DNA of 64,000 nt. It comes from Chryseobacterium sp. BLS98 (GTDB lineage Bacteria; Bacteroidota; Bacteroidia; Flavobacteriales; Weeksellaceae). The translations under genes were made by a program, and so were the position numbers. The notes beneath the pieces are model-generated. The model ran no database searches. It saw nothing but the letters and a program-made list of their open reading frames with translations, and had not been told where the DNA came from. The stretch is from contig NZ_LFNF01000001.1 of NCBI RefSeq assembly GCF_001045445.1, forward strand, positions 992,001 through 1,056,000, written 5' to 3'. Below are positions 1 to 8,847 of this stretch, piece after piece (the first letter of the stretch is position 1; each line of letters opens with the position of its first letter).

Positions 1-2
1 AT

Positions 3-215
3 GAAATATTTATAGGCCACACACCGACATTGGATATAGGAATTAATCATCCGGTAAATAAAGCAAATATCTGGAATATAGATACCGGAGCTGCTTTTAC
101 AGGTTCCCTCTCCATAATGGATATCGATACCAGGGAATTCTGGCAGAGTGATCCGCTCCCATCCTTATATCCTGACGAAAAAGGCCGGAATACAGACATC
201 TTAAATATCCCATAA
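3..215 (+). CDS. metallophosphatase (serine/threonine phosphatase-like), C-terminal fragment
   Basis: Only the last 70 codons are inside the window; the 5' part lies to the left. The visible peptide begins EIFIGHTPT and continues through a segment with NIDTGAAFTG, which matches the end of calcineurin-like phosphoesterases of the PrpA/PrpB and ApaH type. In that family the GHT motif carries a metal-binding histidine and the later DTGA stretch closes the active-site fold. The reading frame runs to TAA at 213-215. The exact substrate (phosphoprotein or dinucleoside polyphosphate) cannot be told from this fragment. Confidence 0.75.
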   Translation, partial: EIFIGHTPTLDIGINHPVNKANIWNIDTGAAFTGSLSIMDIDTREFWQSDPLPSLYPDEKGRNTDILNIP

Positions 216-388
216 TTAAAAAAATCAGGGTAATCTGCAAAATCAGCGAGAGAAAAAAATAAACCACAATAATTTTTAGAAAACAATCAACCTCCCGATT
301 TATTTCAAAAAATTGTGCCTTTTTATTGTTAAAAATAAAAGCTTAAACAAAATCATTAAGTAATTTTGAAGATCAAAAAATTGCTTCA
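216..388. other. intergenic region with repeat copy and promoter
   Basis: AT-rich spacer. Positions 232-252 hold a 21-bp unit ending in AATCAGCGAGAG that recurs at 23315-23335 with two differences. A Bacteroidetes -7 box, TAATTTTG, lies at 361-368, 20 bases before the peptidase ATG. No clear -33 TTTG was found at the expected spacing. Confidence 0.55.
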
Positions 389-2113
389 ATGAAACTGAAA
401 TACCTCCTGATCTTCCTGAGCTCTTCCTGGCTGTTCGCCCAAAATTCATTTCAAACCCCTTTTGAAAAAGGAAACGGAAACCAAACGGTTACCTATGAAG
501 AAATGAATGCCTACTACCAGGAACTTTCTAAAAACTTTAATACAGTCCAGTACCTTAAAAAAGGAGAAGACGACAACGGAAAACCGATCTATGTGGTCAT
601 TTACAATCCCTTCCCGGAAAAAGACCTGGAAAAACTGAGAAAAGATAAAGCGATCCTCTTCGTCAACAACGGGATTCACCCGGGAGAGCCGGACGGAATA
701 GATGCTACCATGATGCTGATCCGTGATCTGGCAACCGGGAGAGTAAAGAAACCTAAGAACTTTATCGTTGCAGCAATTTCCGCTTACAATGTCAGTGGAA
801 TGCTGAACAGGGGTTCTCATTCAAGAGCGAATCAGAACGGGCCGGAACAATACGGTTTCAGGGGAAATGTAAGAAATTATGACCTGAACAGGGATTTTAT
901 TAAAGCAGATTCCAGAAACGCCAGAAGTTTTCAGGAAATATATCAGTGGCTTCAGCCGGATGTTTTTATAGACAATCATGTAAGTAACGGAGCTGATTAT
1001 CAGTATACTTTCACCTATATTTCTACCTTTAAAGAACGTCTGGGAAACACCCTTGGAAATTATTTTTACAATGACTATCAGGCTAAAAACCTGGAGGATA
1101 TGAAAAAGCAGGGCTACGAAAGTACCCCTTATGTCAATATTCACGGGGATGTACCGGATGAAGGATTTGCTGCTTTTGAAGACTCTCCGAGATATTCCAC
1201 AGGATATACAACGCTGTTTAACTCCCTGGGAACCGTTCCTGAAACGCACATGCTGAAACCTTATGATAAAAGAGTGGATGCAACCTATAAATATATGCTG
1301 GTGAACCTTCAGAATATAGAGAAAGATTATCAGAAGATAAAGCAGCTTCGTATCGAGAATTTAAAACAGTACAAAGACGGAATGAAGTATGGAATCCGCT
1401 GGAAAATTGACTCTTCAAAATTCTCTACCATGGATTTTAAAGGATACGAAGGAAAATACAAGCCCAGTGATATTTCCGGGAAACCGAGATTGTATTACGA
1501 CAGGAACAAACCCTTTACAAAAAAAATTAAGCTTTTTACCACAGCAGTTCCTACCGGATATATCACCATTCCGAAATATTATGTGGTTCCGCAGTCCCAG
1601 TACCGGGTGATTGAAGAGCTGAAAAGAAACAGGATCCAAATGACAATGCTCCATAAAGACAGTATGGCAACTGTTCAGTCTTATAGGATTAAAGATTTTA
1701 AAACCGTTAAAAACCCTTACGAAGGACACTATCTTCACTACGATACAAGTGTGGAAGCAGAGGAAAAAAGACTCACTTTTTCAGCGGGAGATTATTTGAT
1801 TCCGACCGGTCAGCCTGGTGTAAAATATATCATAGAAACACTTGAACCTGAGGCTTTAGACTCATTTTTTAACTGGAATTTTTTTGATGGAATTTTAGCA
1901 CAGAAAGAATATTATTCCGCTTATATTTTTGAAGATACCGCTTCAGAATTACTAAAGACGGATCAAAAGCTGAAAGATGCATTTGAAGCAAAAAAATCAT
2001 CAGATAAAAAGTTTGCGGATGATGGAACCGCGCAACTCGACTGGATCTACAGGAATTCCCCATACTTCGAGGAAAAAACGTTCAGGCAGTATCCGGTTTA
2101 TAGAATTTTATAG
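389..2113 (+). CDS. M14 family zinc carboxypeptidase, secreted
   Basis: 574 residues. A signal peptide covers about residues 1-17 (MKLKYLLIFLSSSWLFAQ), so the enzyme should act in the periplasm or outside. The zinc site typical of M14 metallocarboxypeptidases is visible: HPGEPDG gives the HxxE pair (His97, Glu100), and the third ligand is probably the His in FIDNHVSNGAD. The catalytic-domain part ends around residue 300; the remainder is a family-specific C-terminal region. Such proteins release C-terminal residues or trim peptides and are common in Bacteroidetes. A -7 box lies at 361-368. It appears monocistronic. Confidence 0.88.
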   Translation: MKLKYLLIFLSSSWLFAQNSFQTPFEKGNGNQTVTYEEMNAYYQELSKNFNTVQYLKKGEDDNGKPIYVVIYNPFPEKDLEKLRKDKAILFVNNGIHPGEPDGIDATMMLIRDLATGRVKKPKNFIVAAISAYNVSGMLNRGSHSRANQNGPEQYGFRGNVRNYDLNRDFIKADSRNARSFQEIYQWLQPDVFIDNHVSNGADYQYTFTYISTFKERLGNTLGNYFYNDYQAKNLEDMKKQGYESTPYVNIHGDVPDEGFAAFEDSPRYSTGYTTLFNSLGTVPETHMLKPYDKRVDATYKYMLVNLQNIEKDYQKIKQLRIENLKQYKDGMKYGIRWKIDSSKFSTMDFKGYEGKYKPSDISGKPRLYYDRNKPFTKKIKLFTTAVPTGYITIPKYYVVPQSQYRVIEELKRNRIQMTMLHKDSMATVQSYRIKDFKTVKNPYEGHYLHYDTSVEAEEKRLTFSAGDYLIPTGQPGVKYIIETLEPEALDSFFNWNFFDGILAQKEYYSAYIFEDTASELLKTDQKLKDAFEAKKSSDKKFADDGTAQLDWIYRNSPYFEEKTFRQYPVYRIL

Positions 2114-2165
2114 ATAGTATGAATTTTAACTTAAATAATTGATAACCAGAATTTAATTTACAGGT

Positions 2166-2198
2166 TTTCGCCCTACGCAATTAGGGTGTTTTTCCTGT
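2166..2198. promoter_or_regulatory. inverted repeat CCCTA-N6-TAGGG, operator or terminator
   Basis: CCCTA (2171-2175) and TAGGG (2182-2186) form a short palindrome around CGCAAT. An outer ACAGG/CCTGT pair and a T-run (2189-2193) would also allow a weak terminator for the peptidase gene. It lies about 70 bases before the next ATG and about 50 bases above a weak -7 box (GAACTTTG, 2221-2228), so an activator site is equally possible. Confidence 0.4.
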
Positions 2199-2256
2199 CT
2201 GTTAATCCTTCTGTTTAAACGAACTTTGCTTTATAAAACCAATAAAAACTATAGTT

Positions 2257-2538
2257 ATGGCAACTAAAAAGCATTTTTTCGTTTCATTGGAAGGAGTAGA
2301 TCTTTCAGACGAGCAGTTGAAAAATATTGACAGAGGAATTCAGAGTGTGGTTCTGTCCGAACTTTCAAAAATTGACAATACTCAGGCCTTTGGAGCTCAC
2401 AGGGATTTCAAAGGACTCATAAGACCATTGAAAATAAAAGACTGGTTTCCTTGGGGAATCATTATTTTCAAGCCCGGAATCGATATTCAGAGTCAGGTGA
2501 AAGACATTCAGTCTCAAATAAAAAGTTATGGAGGCTAA
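2257..2538 (+). CDS. small protein of unknown function, partner of Cys-rich protein
   Basis: 93 residues, not recognised. The N-terminal third (about 3-45) looks like a beta strand followed by an amphipathic helix (SLEGVDLSDEQLKNIDRGI). The middle holds a Trp/Pro-rich hydrophobic stretch (KDWFPWGIIIFKPG), and the end is a polar helix with a repeated QSQVKDIQSQIK pattern. There is no signal peptide or clear membrane segment. Its last 11 bases overlap the start of the next gene in another frame, so the two are almost certainly co-translated. The overall plan (helical N-terminus, small size, coupled partner) is compatible with a peptide precursor or an accessory protein, but nothing proves that. 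Confidence 0.75.
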   Translation: MATKKHFFVSLEGVDLSDEQLKNIDRGIQSVVLSELSKIDNTQAFGAHRDFKGLIRPLKIKDWFPWGIIIFKPGIDIQSQVKDIQSQIKSYGG

Positions 2539-2932
2539 TTCCAATACTTCAAAGAAGTGTCCCAGCTATATAGGAAAAGTTGGGGCACAGCTTTTTGGAG
2601 TGGTCAGCAAAGACGGGAAGGTACGTTTCATTACACCCCTCACCGTCACAGAAGATTTTATTGATCAGAATAGAGATAAGAAGAACCTTGAGCAACGTTT
2701 CCGCTTTACGGGGAAATGTGTTGAAGGAGGCTGTGCACAGTGGGATAAAGAAGAGTCCAGATGTACTCTTTCCCGGAAAGTACAGAACCTGGATAACCAT
2801 AAAGAAACCGAACTTTTCTTTTGCCCGATCCGGTCGCAATGCAGATGGTTCTCTCAGGATGGAAAAGAAGCCTGCTTCTCATGCAATGAAGTGACAAGGA
2901 ATATGGAAGAGCTTCTGCTAAACGCACAATAA
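2528..2932 (+). CDS. Cys-rich protein of unknown function
   Basis: 134 residues, not recognised. It has eight cysteines, seven of them in the C-terminal 70 residues and arranged as two related modules: C-x4-C-x2-W-x6-C and C-x5-C-x-W-x8-C-x2-C. This looks like an internal duplication and could bind zinc or an Fe-S cluster. The N-terminal half (IGKVGAQLFGVVSKDGKVRF) looks like a small beta-sheet domain. No signal peptide is seen, so a cytoplasmic metal-binding role is more likely than disulfides. The gene overlaps its upstream neighbour by 11 bases, and a strong hairpin terminator follows at 2934-2963. Confidence 0.75.
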   Translation: MEANSNTSKKCPSYIGKVGAQLFGVVSKDGKVRFITPLTVTEDFIDQNRDKKNLEQRFRFTGKCVEGGCAQWDKEESRCTLSRKVQNLDNHKETELFFCPIRSQCRWFSQDGKEACFSCNEVTRNMEELLLNAQ

Positions 2933-2933
2933 T

Positions 2934-2963
2934 AAAAAGACGCTTCAAATGAAACGTCTTTTT
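2934..2963. terminator. bidirectional terminator between convergent genes
   Basis: AAAAAGACG (2934-2942) pairs with CGTCTTTTT (2955-2963) around a 12-base loop, with A and T runs on the two sides. It serves the Cys-rich gene on the plus strand and the cupin gene on the minus strand. Confidence 0.8.
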
Positions 2964-2967
2964 ATAT

Positions 2968-3849
2968 TTATTTTGGTAAACCTCTTTTCAAAGCAATTTC
3001 TGCTCTTTTAACGGCTACTTTTTCTTTCCAGTCCATATATTTTTTCTTGAAATTGGACTTCATGATATCGTCAAATTTACGCTGTACGGTAAGGTTCCAT
3101 AAAGAATGAGCTTTTACAGCCCAGGATTTGTCCCATGCTCTCAGAGAGATCGAGAAACTTCCGTCCAGGTATTTCATCCAGTGCCACCATCCGGTAGGCA
3201 TAAAAAGGGTATCCCCATGCTCAAGGAAACACTCAATTCCTTCTACACCGTTCAGGGCAGGATATTTTTCAAAATCAGGGTTCTCTATATCATAATCTTC
3301 CAGGGCATAAGTAGCATAGGGAAGCTGATAAAGCCTTTCTTTCCATTTATAATCAAACAGTTTTACATGTTTTCTTCCATTGAAATGGGTGTGGAAAATA
3401 TGAGCCATGTCAATATCGTAGTGAAGGAAGGTTACAGAACCTTTTCCGCCAAAAAACATAGATGGGTATTTATCAAGAAAACCTCCCATCAGCTCTTTTG
3501 GAGAGATATAGTCTTCCAATAATTTATTGGCGTGCTTTATAGGGTCAAAAAAGAAAATTCTCAGATCGGTAGGCTCCTTTTGGATGAGATCTATATAATC
3601 TGCGAACTTCATTTTGGTAGTAGGTGTATTGATGGGTGCTGCAGGGTCGGCTTTTTTAGAATCATAGAGAGGAACTTCCACATCACCCACTGCCTCCTTC
3701 ACATAATCCATGGTCCATTTCTGATAAGCAGGCCACTTTTTTGCCATATTTTTAATGACAACGGGCCTTCTGGGCTTTAGATATTTTTCCGTAAATTCTT
3801 CCTGAGTAATATCATCTACAACATCTATAGGCTTTAAAATAATTCCCAT
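2968..3849 (-). CDS. cupin-like / JmjC-domain Fe(II) 2-oxoglutarate oxygenase
   Basis: 293 residues. It matches the Cupin_8 (JmjC-like) family. The iron-binding HxD pair is in FLHYDIDMAH (His143, Asp145) and the distal histidine is in MPTGWWHW (about His223). These proteins hydroxylate amino-acid side chains of proteins or small molecules with Fe(II) and 2-oxoglutarate. The N-terminal segment RRPVVIKNMAKKWPA is also characteristic of the family. There is no signal peptide, so it acts in the cytoplasm. A -7 box (TAATTTTG on the minus strand, 3868-3875) sits 18 bases before the ATG. It is monocistronic; the substrate is unknown. Confidence 0.87.
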   Translation of the reverse strand: MGIILKPIDVVDDITQEEFTEKYLKPRRPVVIKNMAKKWPAYQKWTMDYVKEAVGDVEVPLYDSKKADPAAPINTPTTKMKFADYIDLIQKEPTDLRIFFFDPIKHANKLLEDYISPKELMGGFLDKYPSMFFGGKGSVTFLHYDIDMAHIFHTHFNGRKHVKLFDYKWKERLYQLPYATYALEDYDIENPDFEKYPALNGVEGIECFLEHGDTLFMPTGWWHWMKYLDGSFSISLRAWDKSWAVKAHSLWNLTVQRKFDDIMKSNFKKKYMDWKEKVAVKRAEIALKRGLPK

Positions 3850-4284
3850 TCTATAAATTTTATGTTACAAAATTATTAAATAAATATATATGAATCAGTG
3901 TTTAAGTTTTTTTTAATCTATGATTCAAATCATTTTTAACTATTTAGACTAAATTAAAAATTAAAAAAATAAATGAGGCCTGAAATTATTTGAACTTTCC
4001 CTTTATAATTCATCATTTTTTGTTAATGGAAGAAAATCATTAAATAGAAAATAAATATTCAGAATTTAATTTTTGCAGAATAATTTTAAGGATTTTGCAT
4101 ACCAAACAAATTATTAAAGTAGAATTTACATATCATTTTATAAAAATAGCGGCCAAAACATTAGTAAATGAAAAATATAACTATATTTGTAGTGATATAA
4201 ATTTAACCTTTACCAGTAAAACACATCTTTATAAAAGTGTAACAAAAAACACAAGCAGTAAACTAATTAGGCAAATAATAAATT
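3850..4284. other. divergent intergenic region with promoters
   Basis: 435 bases, very AT-rich. It holds the minus-strand -7 box of the cupin gene (3868-3875) and a plus-strand promoter near 4161-4189. No convincing gene was seen in it. Confidence 0.6.
4161..4189 (+). promoter_or_regulatory. Bacteroidetes-type promoter
   Basis: TTAG at 4161-4164 (for -33 TTTG) and TATATTTG at 4182-4189 (for -7 TAnnTTTG) are 17 bases apart. The predicted leader to the ATG at 4285 is about 90 bases. Confidence 0.55.
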
Positions 4285-7035
4285 ATGAAAGGAAAGATTT
4301 CTTTATTTCTGATGCTTTTTTTCACCGTGCTCACTTTTGCACAGAAAACAGTGTCGGGGAAAATTACCGATGAAGACGGATCCGCTATTCCCAGCGCCAG
4401 TGTTACCATAGAAGAACCGGGTAAGGATGCCATTCTGGCCTACGGGATTACCAATTCCAAGGGGGAATATAAGGTGACTTTCACTTCTTCAGAGTCCAAT
4501 GTAGACCTGAAGGTGAAGGCATTCAATCAAAAACCTCTGACCAAACAGATCAGCAACAGCGACCAGACCCTGACATTCAAAATGCAGTCTGAAGCGACAG
4601 AAATAAAAGAAGTTCAGCTAAAAACCAAGATGATTACCGCAAGAGGAGATACCATTGCGTATGACCTTAAGGCTTTTGATAGTAAGAATGACAGAACGCT
4701 TGCCGATGTAATGAGAAAAATTCCGGGAATTGAAGTCAATAAAGACGGAAGTATTCTTTACCAGGGAAATGCCATCAATAAATTTTATGTCAACGGAAAA
4801 GATCTTATGGAAGGAGGTTATGGAACCATCAACAACTCGCTTCCGAAAGATGCCGTACAGAAAGTGGAAGTCCTTGAAAACCACCAGCCGGTAAAAATCC
4901 TTCAGGATAAAGTGCCTTCTGATCAGGCTGCTATCAATATCAAATTAAAAAATTCTGTTACCATGACCGGAAGAGGGGAAGTAGGAACCGGTTTTGGAGA
5001 TCCGTGGCTATGGAACGTTAAGCTGACCCCTATGTTTTTCGGGCAGAAAAGCCAGTGGGTGGTCAACTATAAAACCAACAATATGGGTGAGCAGGTGGAA
5101 AATGAAGGAAATATCCTGGCATTCGGAAGCGGATGGGAAGGAAGAAGAATCAATGCTGCTCAAAACGACTGGCTGAATGTAGAAAATGCCAGCACTCCCA
5201 ATCTTCCTGTAAAAAGATATTTAATGAACAATGTACATTATCTGTCTGCCAATTATCTTACCAATATTGATAAAAAGAAAGAATGGGAACTTAAGGCCAA
5301 TGCCAATTATACCAACAATGCAGTGGAAAGAGAAGATATTGTAGAAACCGTGTACAGCCCAAGAAATGATAAGCCGGGATCTACAATAATAACAAGCACT
5401 AAAAATAACTTTTATACAGACAAGGTAAAAGGCGAGCTTATCTTTACTAAAAACGCAAAGAAGGGCTTCTTTAAGAATACAACAAGTTTCAGCCAGTTCT
5501 GGAATGCAGACAGGGCGGTGGCCACAAGAGTGGGAAGAATTGGAAATGAAGCAGTAGAATCTCCAACATCTTCTTTCCAGAACTCGTTAAGTACCATCAT
5601 TCCGTGGAAGGAAAAGATGGTTAATTTTAAATCATATATCAGTTATCAGGACGACAAGCAAACCCTTGAGGTTTCACCTGCCAACTATCTTCAGATTTTA
5701 TATAAAAATCCTGTAGTGGATTCTGCTACGGCAATCAATTTTGCTCCGGGAACATCTGTAATTCAGAATTTCAGGCTGAAGACTTTGGAAACATCTCATT
5801 CTGCGAACATCAGTTTTTCTAAGAAAGGATGGACCTTTACCCCTCAGGTAGGACTTGATTTTTCATCAAAAAACCTAGATACTCGTTTTAATGGAACAGC
5901 GATACCAAATCCGGCTATTGAGAATGATGTAGCTCCGAGTTTTGAAGGAACGGCCTATCAAAATGATCTGAGATTTACAGAATTTAATCCTAACGCATCT
6001 TTAGGAATAAATTATAAATCTGAAGCATGGAGTCTTTTTGCTAATGCTCCGGTAAATTTCAATAGTATCAAAGCTGAGGATGAATTAAGAAATGTTCATA
6101 AATCACTTAATAAAACAACGTTTACCCCAAATCTATTTGTTCAGTACTCTTTCGCCTCTTTCTGGAAAGCTAGTTTGAATGGAAATATCAGCAATAATTT
6201 CGGCGATGTACAATCCGCATATGCAGGATATATGCTACAAAGTCCGGGAGGATTTAGTGTGATGGATCCCAATAACCCTATTCCACAAACCAATTCAAAG
6301 AGCGCCGGATCAAGAATTGAGTACAGAAATCCTCTGAATAATTTGTTTTTCAATGTGAACTACTCTTTAAGTGACAGTAAGAAAAACCTCTTGGCATCTC
6401 CGATCCTTGACATCAATACAGGATTTACGTTAATTCAGTACAGAGAGCAGGAAAACCATGCAAAGAACAACAGATTGAGCATAGAAGTAGGTAAATATTT
6501 TCCGAAATTTAAAACGAATGCTTCTGTAAGTTATAGCAATACCTTGTCTAAATCGGATGCATTCCTGGATAATATTCAGTATTTAAGTAAAAATAATACT
6601 CAGTCTTATGGATTTAAACTGAATAATACTTATTTCAGCTGGATGAGCATAGATTATAATCTTAATTTTTCCAGAAACAAACAAGACAATATAGGATTGA
6701 ATGATAAAGGAGGAAGATTGGGAATCAATACAGGCTTTAACCATAATTTAGGCGCATTTTTCTATCCTGTAGAAAATCATACAATAGGATTCAATTGGGA
6801 TCAGGTGAATACAAGTGACGGTCAGAATAAATATAATAACGCTTTTTATGATCTGTCTTATCAGTTCACGTGGGCTAAAAAGAAAGTGGATTTTGAATTG
6901 AAGTGGATGAATATTGCCAATAGAAAAGTTTTTGAAACCTACAATATCAATCAGATTACAAACAGCGTTGCGTATACAAGAGTACAACTCCGTCCAAGCC
7001 AAGTCATGTTTACCGTAAAATTCAACTTTAAATAG
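4285..7035 (+). CDS. outer-membrane beta-barrel protein with carboxypeptidase-like regulatory domain
   Basis: 916 residues. It opens with a signal peptide (about 1-19) and then a carboxypeptidase-regulatory-like beta-sandwich (about 20-105, VSGKITDEDGSAIPSASV). A TonB-receptor plug-like segment follows (about 130-215, including MRKIPGIEVNKDGSILYQG), and then a long beta-barrel ending in FTVKFNFK. This is the architecture of Bacteroidetes TonB-dependent-receptor-like barrels (OMP_b-brl type). It probably moves or binds an oligomeric ligand at the outer membrane. A GLPGLI protein follows at 7802, a pairing that is frequent in Flavobacteriia; here a DinB gene on the other strand separates them. 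A promoter lies at 4161-4189. Confidence 0.88.
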   Translation: MKGKISLFLMLFFTVLTFAQKTVSGKITDEDGSAIPSASVTIEEPGKDAILAYGITNSKGEYKVTFTSSESNVDLKVKAFNQKPLTKQISNSDQTLTFKMQSEATEIKEVQLKTKMITARGDTIAYDLKAFDSKNDRTLADVMRKIPGIEVNKDGSILYQGNAINKFYVNGKDLMEGGYGTINNSLPKDAVQKVEVLENHQPVKILQDKVPSDQAAINIKLKNSVTMTGRGEVGTGFGDPWLWNVKLTPMFFGQKSQWVVNYKTNNMGEQVENEGNILAFGSGWEGRRINAAQNDWLNVENASTPNLPVKRYLMNNVHYLSANYLTNIDKKKEWELKANANYTNNAVEREDIVETVYSPRNDKPGSTIITSTKNNFYTDKVKGELIFTKNAKKGFFKNTTSFSQFWNADRAVATRVGRIGNEAVESPTSSFQNSLSTIIPWKEKMVNFKSYISYQDDKQTLEVSPANYLQILYKNPVVDSATAINFAPGTSVIQNFRLKTLETSHSANISFSKKGWTFTPQVGLDFSSKNLDTRFNGTAIPNPAIENDVAPSFEGTAYQNDLRFTEFNPNASLGINYKSEAWSLFANAPVNFNSIKAEDELRNVHKSLNKTTFTPNLFVQYSFASFWKASLNGNISNNFGDVQSAYAGYMLQSPGGFSVMDPNNPIPQTNSKSAGSRIEYRNPLNNLFFNVNYSLSDSKKNLLASPILDINTGFTLIQYREQENHAKNNRLSIEVGKYFPKFKTNASVSYSNTLSKSDAFLDNIQYLSKNNTQSYGFKLNNTYFSWMSIDYNLNFSRNKQDNIGLNDKGGRLGINTGFNHNLGAFFYPVENHTIGFNWDQVNTSDGQNKYNNAFYDLSYQFTWAKKKVDFELKWMNIANRKVFETYNINQITNSVAYTRVQLRPSQVMFTVKFNFK

Positions 7036-7050
7036 AAAACATAATAATAG

Positions 7051-7080
7051 AAAACCAATCTCAGCGAGATTGGTTTTTTG
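7051..7080. terminator. bidirectional terminator
   Basis: A perfect 12-bp stem (7051-7062 with 7066-7077) with a 3-base loop is flanked by A and T runs. It separates the barrel gene from the convergent DinB gene. Confidence 0.88.
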
Positions 7081-7100
7081 TTTGAGATATATTCTGCTGT

Positions 7101-7598
7101 CTAAAAACTTTGATAATCCGCAGAAGGACCATAGCTTCCCGGAAGAGGAATATTATTCAGTCTGTAATAAACTCCCAGCTGAGCTCTGTGGTGAGTGATC
7201 TGGTTCAGAGCATGGCGAATCGCGCCATATTTGCTCCAGCTTGCCAGTTCGTGGCCGTCATTTTTAATCGTCCAGCTAGGATTGAGATCGGCTTCTGTGC
7301 TATTTTCCAATGCCGTTTTTGCCGACTGATAATCGTCTTCCAGTTTTTTCATAAGATCATCTTTTGTAGAAAGGACAGTCGGTTTGTAATCGCCTTTACC
7401 AAAATCCAGTTCAGAAGTTTTCAAAATAGTGTTCGGCCATTCAAAAACTTCTACGAGATGGGTGGCAAGAGGCATCATTTTCATGCTTTTTTCGTGAGGA
7501 GCATAATCGTTTTTTCCTTCAGGGAATAGTTCAATAAATTTTTTTGTGGTTTGGAATTCTCCCTCCAGTTCGGATTTTAATTGAGATAAAGTGTCCAT
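7101..7598 (-). CDS. DinB family protein
   Basis: 165 residues. The DinB/YfiT four-helix bundle carries a metal-binding triad; here it is visible as the His in LATHLVEVFEW and the HxxxH-like NQITHHRAQLGVYYR near the C-terminus. Members act as metal-dependent thiol transferases or as damage- and stress-linked enzymes of unknown substrate. There is no signal peptide. The gene sits alone between the outer-membrane barrel and the GLPGLI gene and faces the opposite way, which suggests an insertion into that pair. Confidence 0.85.
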   Translation of the reverse strand: MDTLSQLKSELEGEFQTTKKFIELFPEGKNDYAPHEKSMKMMPLATHLVEVFEWPNTILKTSELDFGKGDYKPTVLSTKDDLMKKLEDDYQSAKTALENSTEADLNPSWTIKNDGHELASWSKYGAIRHALNQITHHRAQLGVYYRLNNIPLPGSYGPSADYQSF

Positions 7599-7801
7599 AA
7601 TATTTTGTTTTTTTAGATACTTAAAGATAAGGCTTTTGAAGATCAGAAAGTTTTAAAGAAATCATAATTTTATTTCTGACTTATTTTGGAAATAATGTAA
7701 ATTTTTGATTTGCAATAGTTTATGTTCGTTCTGGTGAATTTTTGAAAAAAAACTGTAACATATTTCAACAATTGATAACTAATTATACAAACATTATTAC
7801 A

Positions 7802-8713
7802 ATGAAAAAACTATTTTCTGTATTCTTTATTGCCCTTTTTGCTTTTGCATCGGCACAGGATTCCAAAGATTCCAAAGAAACAGCAAACAGGTTCTTTTAC
7901 GAACTTACTTTTAAACCGAAGAAAGATTCCACCAAGATGGATAAAGTAGTGGCTATTCTGGACATTACAAGTAAAAAATCAATCTATCAGGATTATACAA
8001 TTCCCTCTCAAGATTCCATTATTAAAGTAGCTGTGGAAGAAATGGAAAAGACAAAAAGCTGGAAAGATGTAACCAAGCTTATTAAAATGCCTAAATTTTC
8101 ATATAAAGTCGTTAAAACTTATCCGGAAATGAAGGAGCAGTATATCGACAGAGTAAGTATGAATCTTTTTGGATACGATGACGACATTAAATTCAACTGG
8201 AACATTTTACCGGAAAAAGAAAAAGTAGGCGAATACAATACACAGAAAGCCACTACCGAATTTGGAGGAAGAAAATGGACAGCCTGGTTCAGTACGGATA
8301 TTCCTTTTCAGGATGGACCTTACAAATTTTACGGTCTTCCGGGCTTGATTGTTAAAATCGAAGATTCCGAGAAAAATTACTCATGGAAGCTAAGCGGTAA
8401 TAAGAAAATCTCTAATTATGACGAAATGTCTTATTCCGACAAAATAAATGCAAAATATGGAATTCCTCAAACGATAACGCCTACCACCAAGGAAAAGTTT
8501 GAAAAAGCTTATGCAAGCTTTAAGCAGGATCCGATGGCAGAAGCACGTCAGAGAGTAACACCAGAAATGATGAGTATGAAAATGCCTGGATCAGATATGA
8601 CCGTTGGGGAAATGATGAAAAAGCAGGAAAAAGTAGCTAAAGATTTCTTCAGTGCCAATGATAATCCAATAGAAATTTCATCATCACAAACTCAGGAGAA
8701 GAAGAAAAAATAA
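7802..8713 (+). CDS. GLPGLI family secreted protein
   Basis: 303 residues from the ATG at 7802. A start 60 bases upstream (TTG at 7742) is in frame but adds a tail before a clean signal peptide (MKKLFSVFFIALFAFASA), so the ATG is preferred. The hallmark is FYGLPGLIVKIED, which names this Bacteroidetes family. GLPGLI proteins are exported, have no known catalytic activity, and are commonly encoded beside TonB-receptor-like barrels such as the one at 4285. The C-terminus is Lys- and Met-rich (MMSMKMPGSDMTVGEMMKK) and ends in a polylysine tail, which could be metal-binding or simply disordered. Confidence 0.88.
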   Translation: MKKLFSVFFIALFAFASAQDSKDSKETANRFFYELTFKPKKDSTKMDKVVAILDITSKKSIYQDYTIPSQDSIIKVAVEEMEKTKSWKDVTKLIKMPKFSYKVVKTYPEMKEQYIDRVSMNLFGYDDDIKFNWNILPEKEKVGEYNTQKATTEFGGRKWTAWFSTDIPFQDGPYKFYGLPGLIVKIEDSEKNYSWKLSGNKKISNYDEMSYSDKINAKYGIPQTITPTTKEKFEKAYASFKQDPMAEARQRVTPEMMSMKMPGSDMTVGEMMKKQEKVAKDFFSANDNPIEISSSQTQEKKKK

Positions 8714-8741
8714 GCATTCATATCAACTAAATTATATTATT

Positions 8742-8785
8742 AAATCAACCCAGATACAGCAATGTGTTTGGGTTGATTTCTTTCA
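8742..8785 (+). terminator. hairpin after the GLPGLI gene
   Basis: AAATCAACCCA (8742-8752) pairs with TGGGTTGATTT (8769-8779) around a 16-base loop and is followed by a T-rich tail. The loop is long, so efficiency is uncertain. Confidence 0.6.
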
Positions 8786-8798
8786 TCTCTTTTGTTAT

Positions 8799-8827
8799 TT
8801 AGATTAAATTTAAATAGCGTATATTTG
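8799..8827 (+). promoter_or_regulatory. promoter of the feo operon
   Basis: TTAG (8799-8802), 17 bases, then TATATTTG (8820-8827). It ends 20 bases before the TTG start of feoA, which supports that start. No Fur box could be identified by eye. Confidence 0.6.
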
Positions 8828-8847
8828 CCCTTACAAAAAATCTGGCT

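Noticed and set aside
2166..2198. Calling the CCCTA/TAGGG palindrome a riboswitch
   Set aside because: It is far too short for a ligand-binding RNA and no known aptamer core was visible.
4095..4373. Plus-strand open frame of about 92 codons overlapping the start of the outer-membrane barrel gene
   Set aside because: It lies mostly in AT-rich promoter DNA and shares codons with the signal peptide region in another frame; no protein-like pattern.
7742..7801. Longer start (TTG at 7742) for the GLPGLI gene
   Set aside because: The downstream ATG gives a clean signal peptide; the extra 20 residues would hide it.
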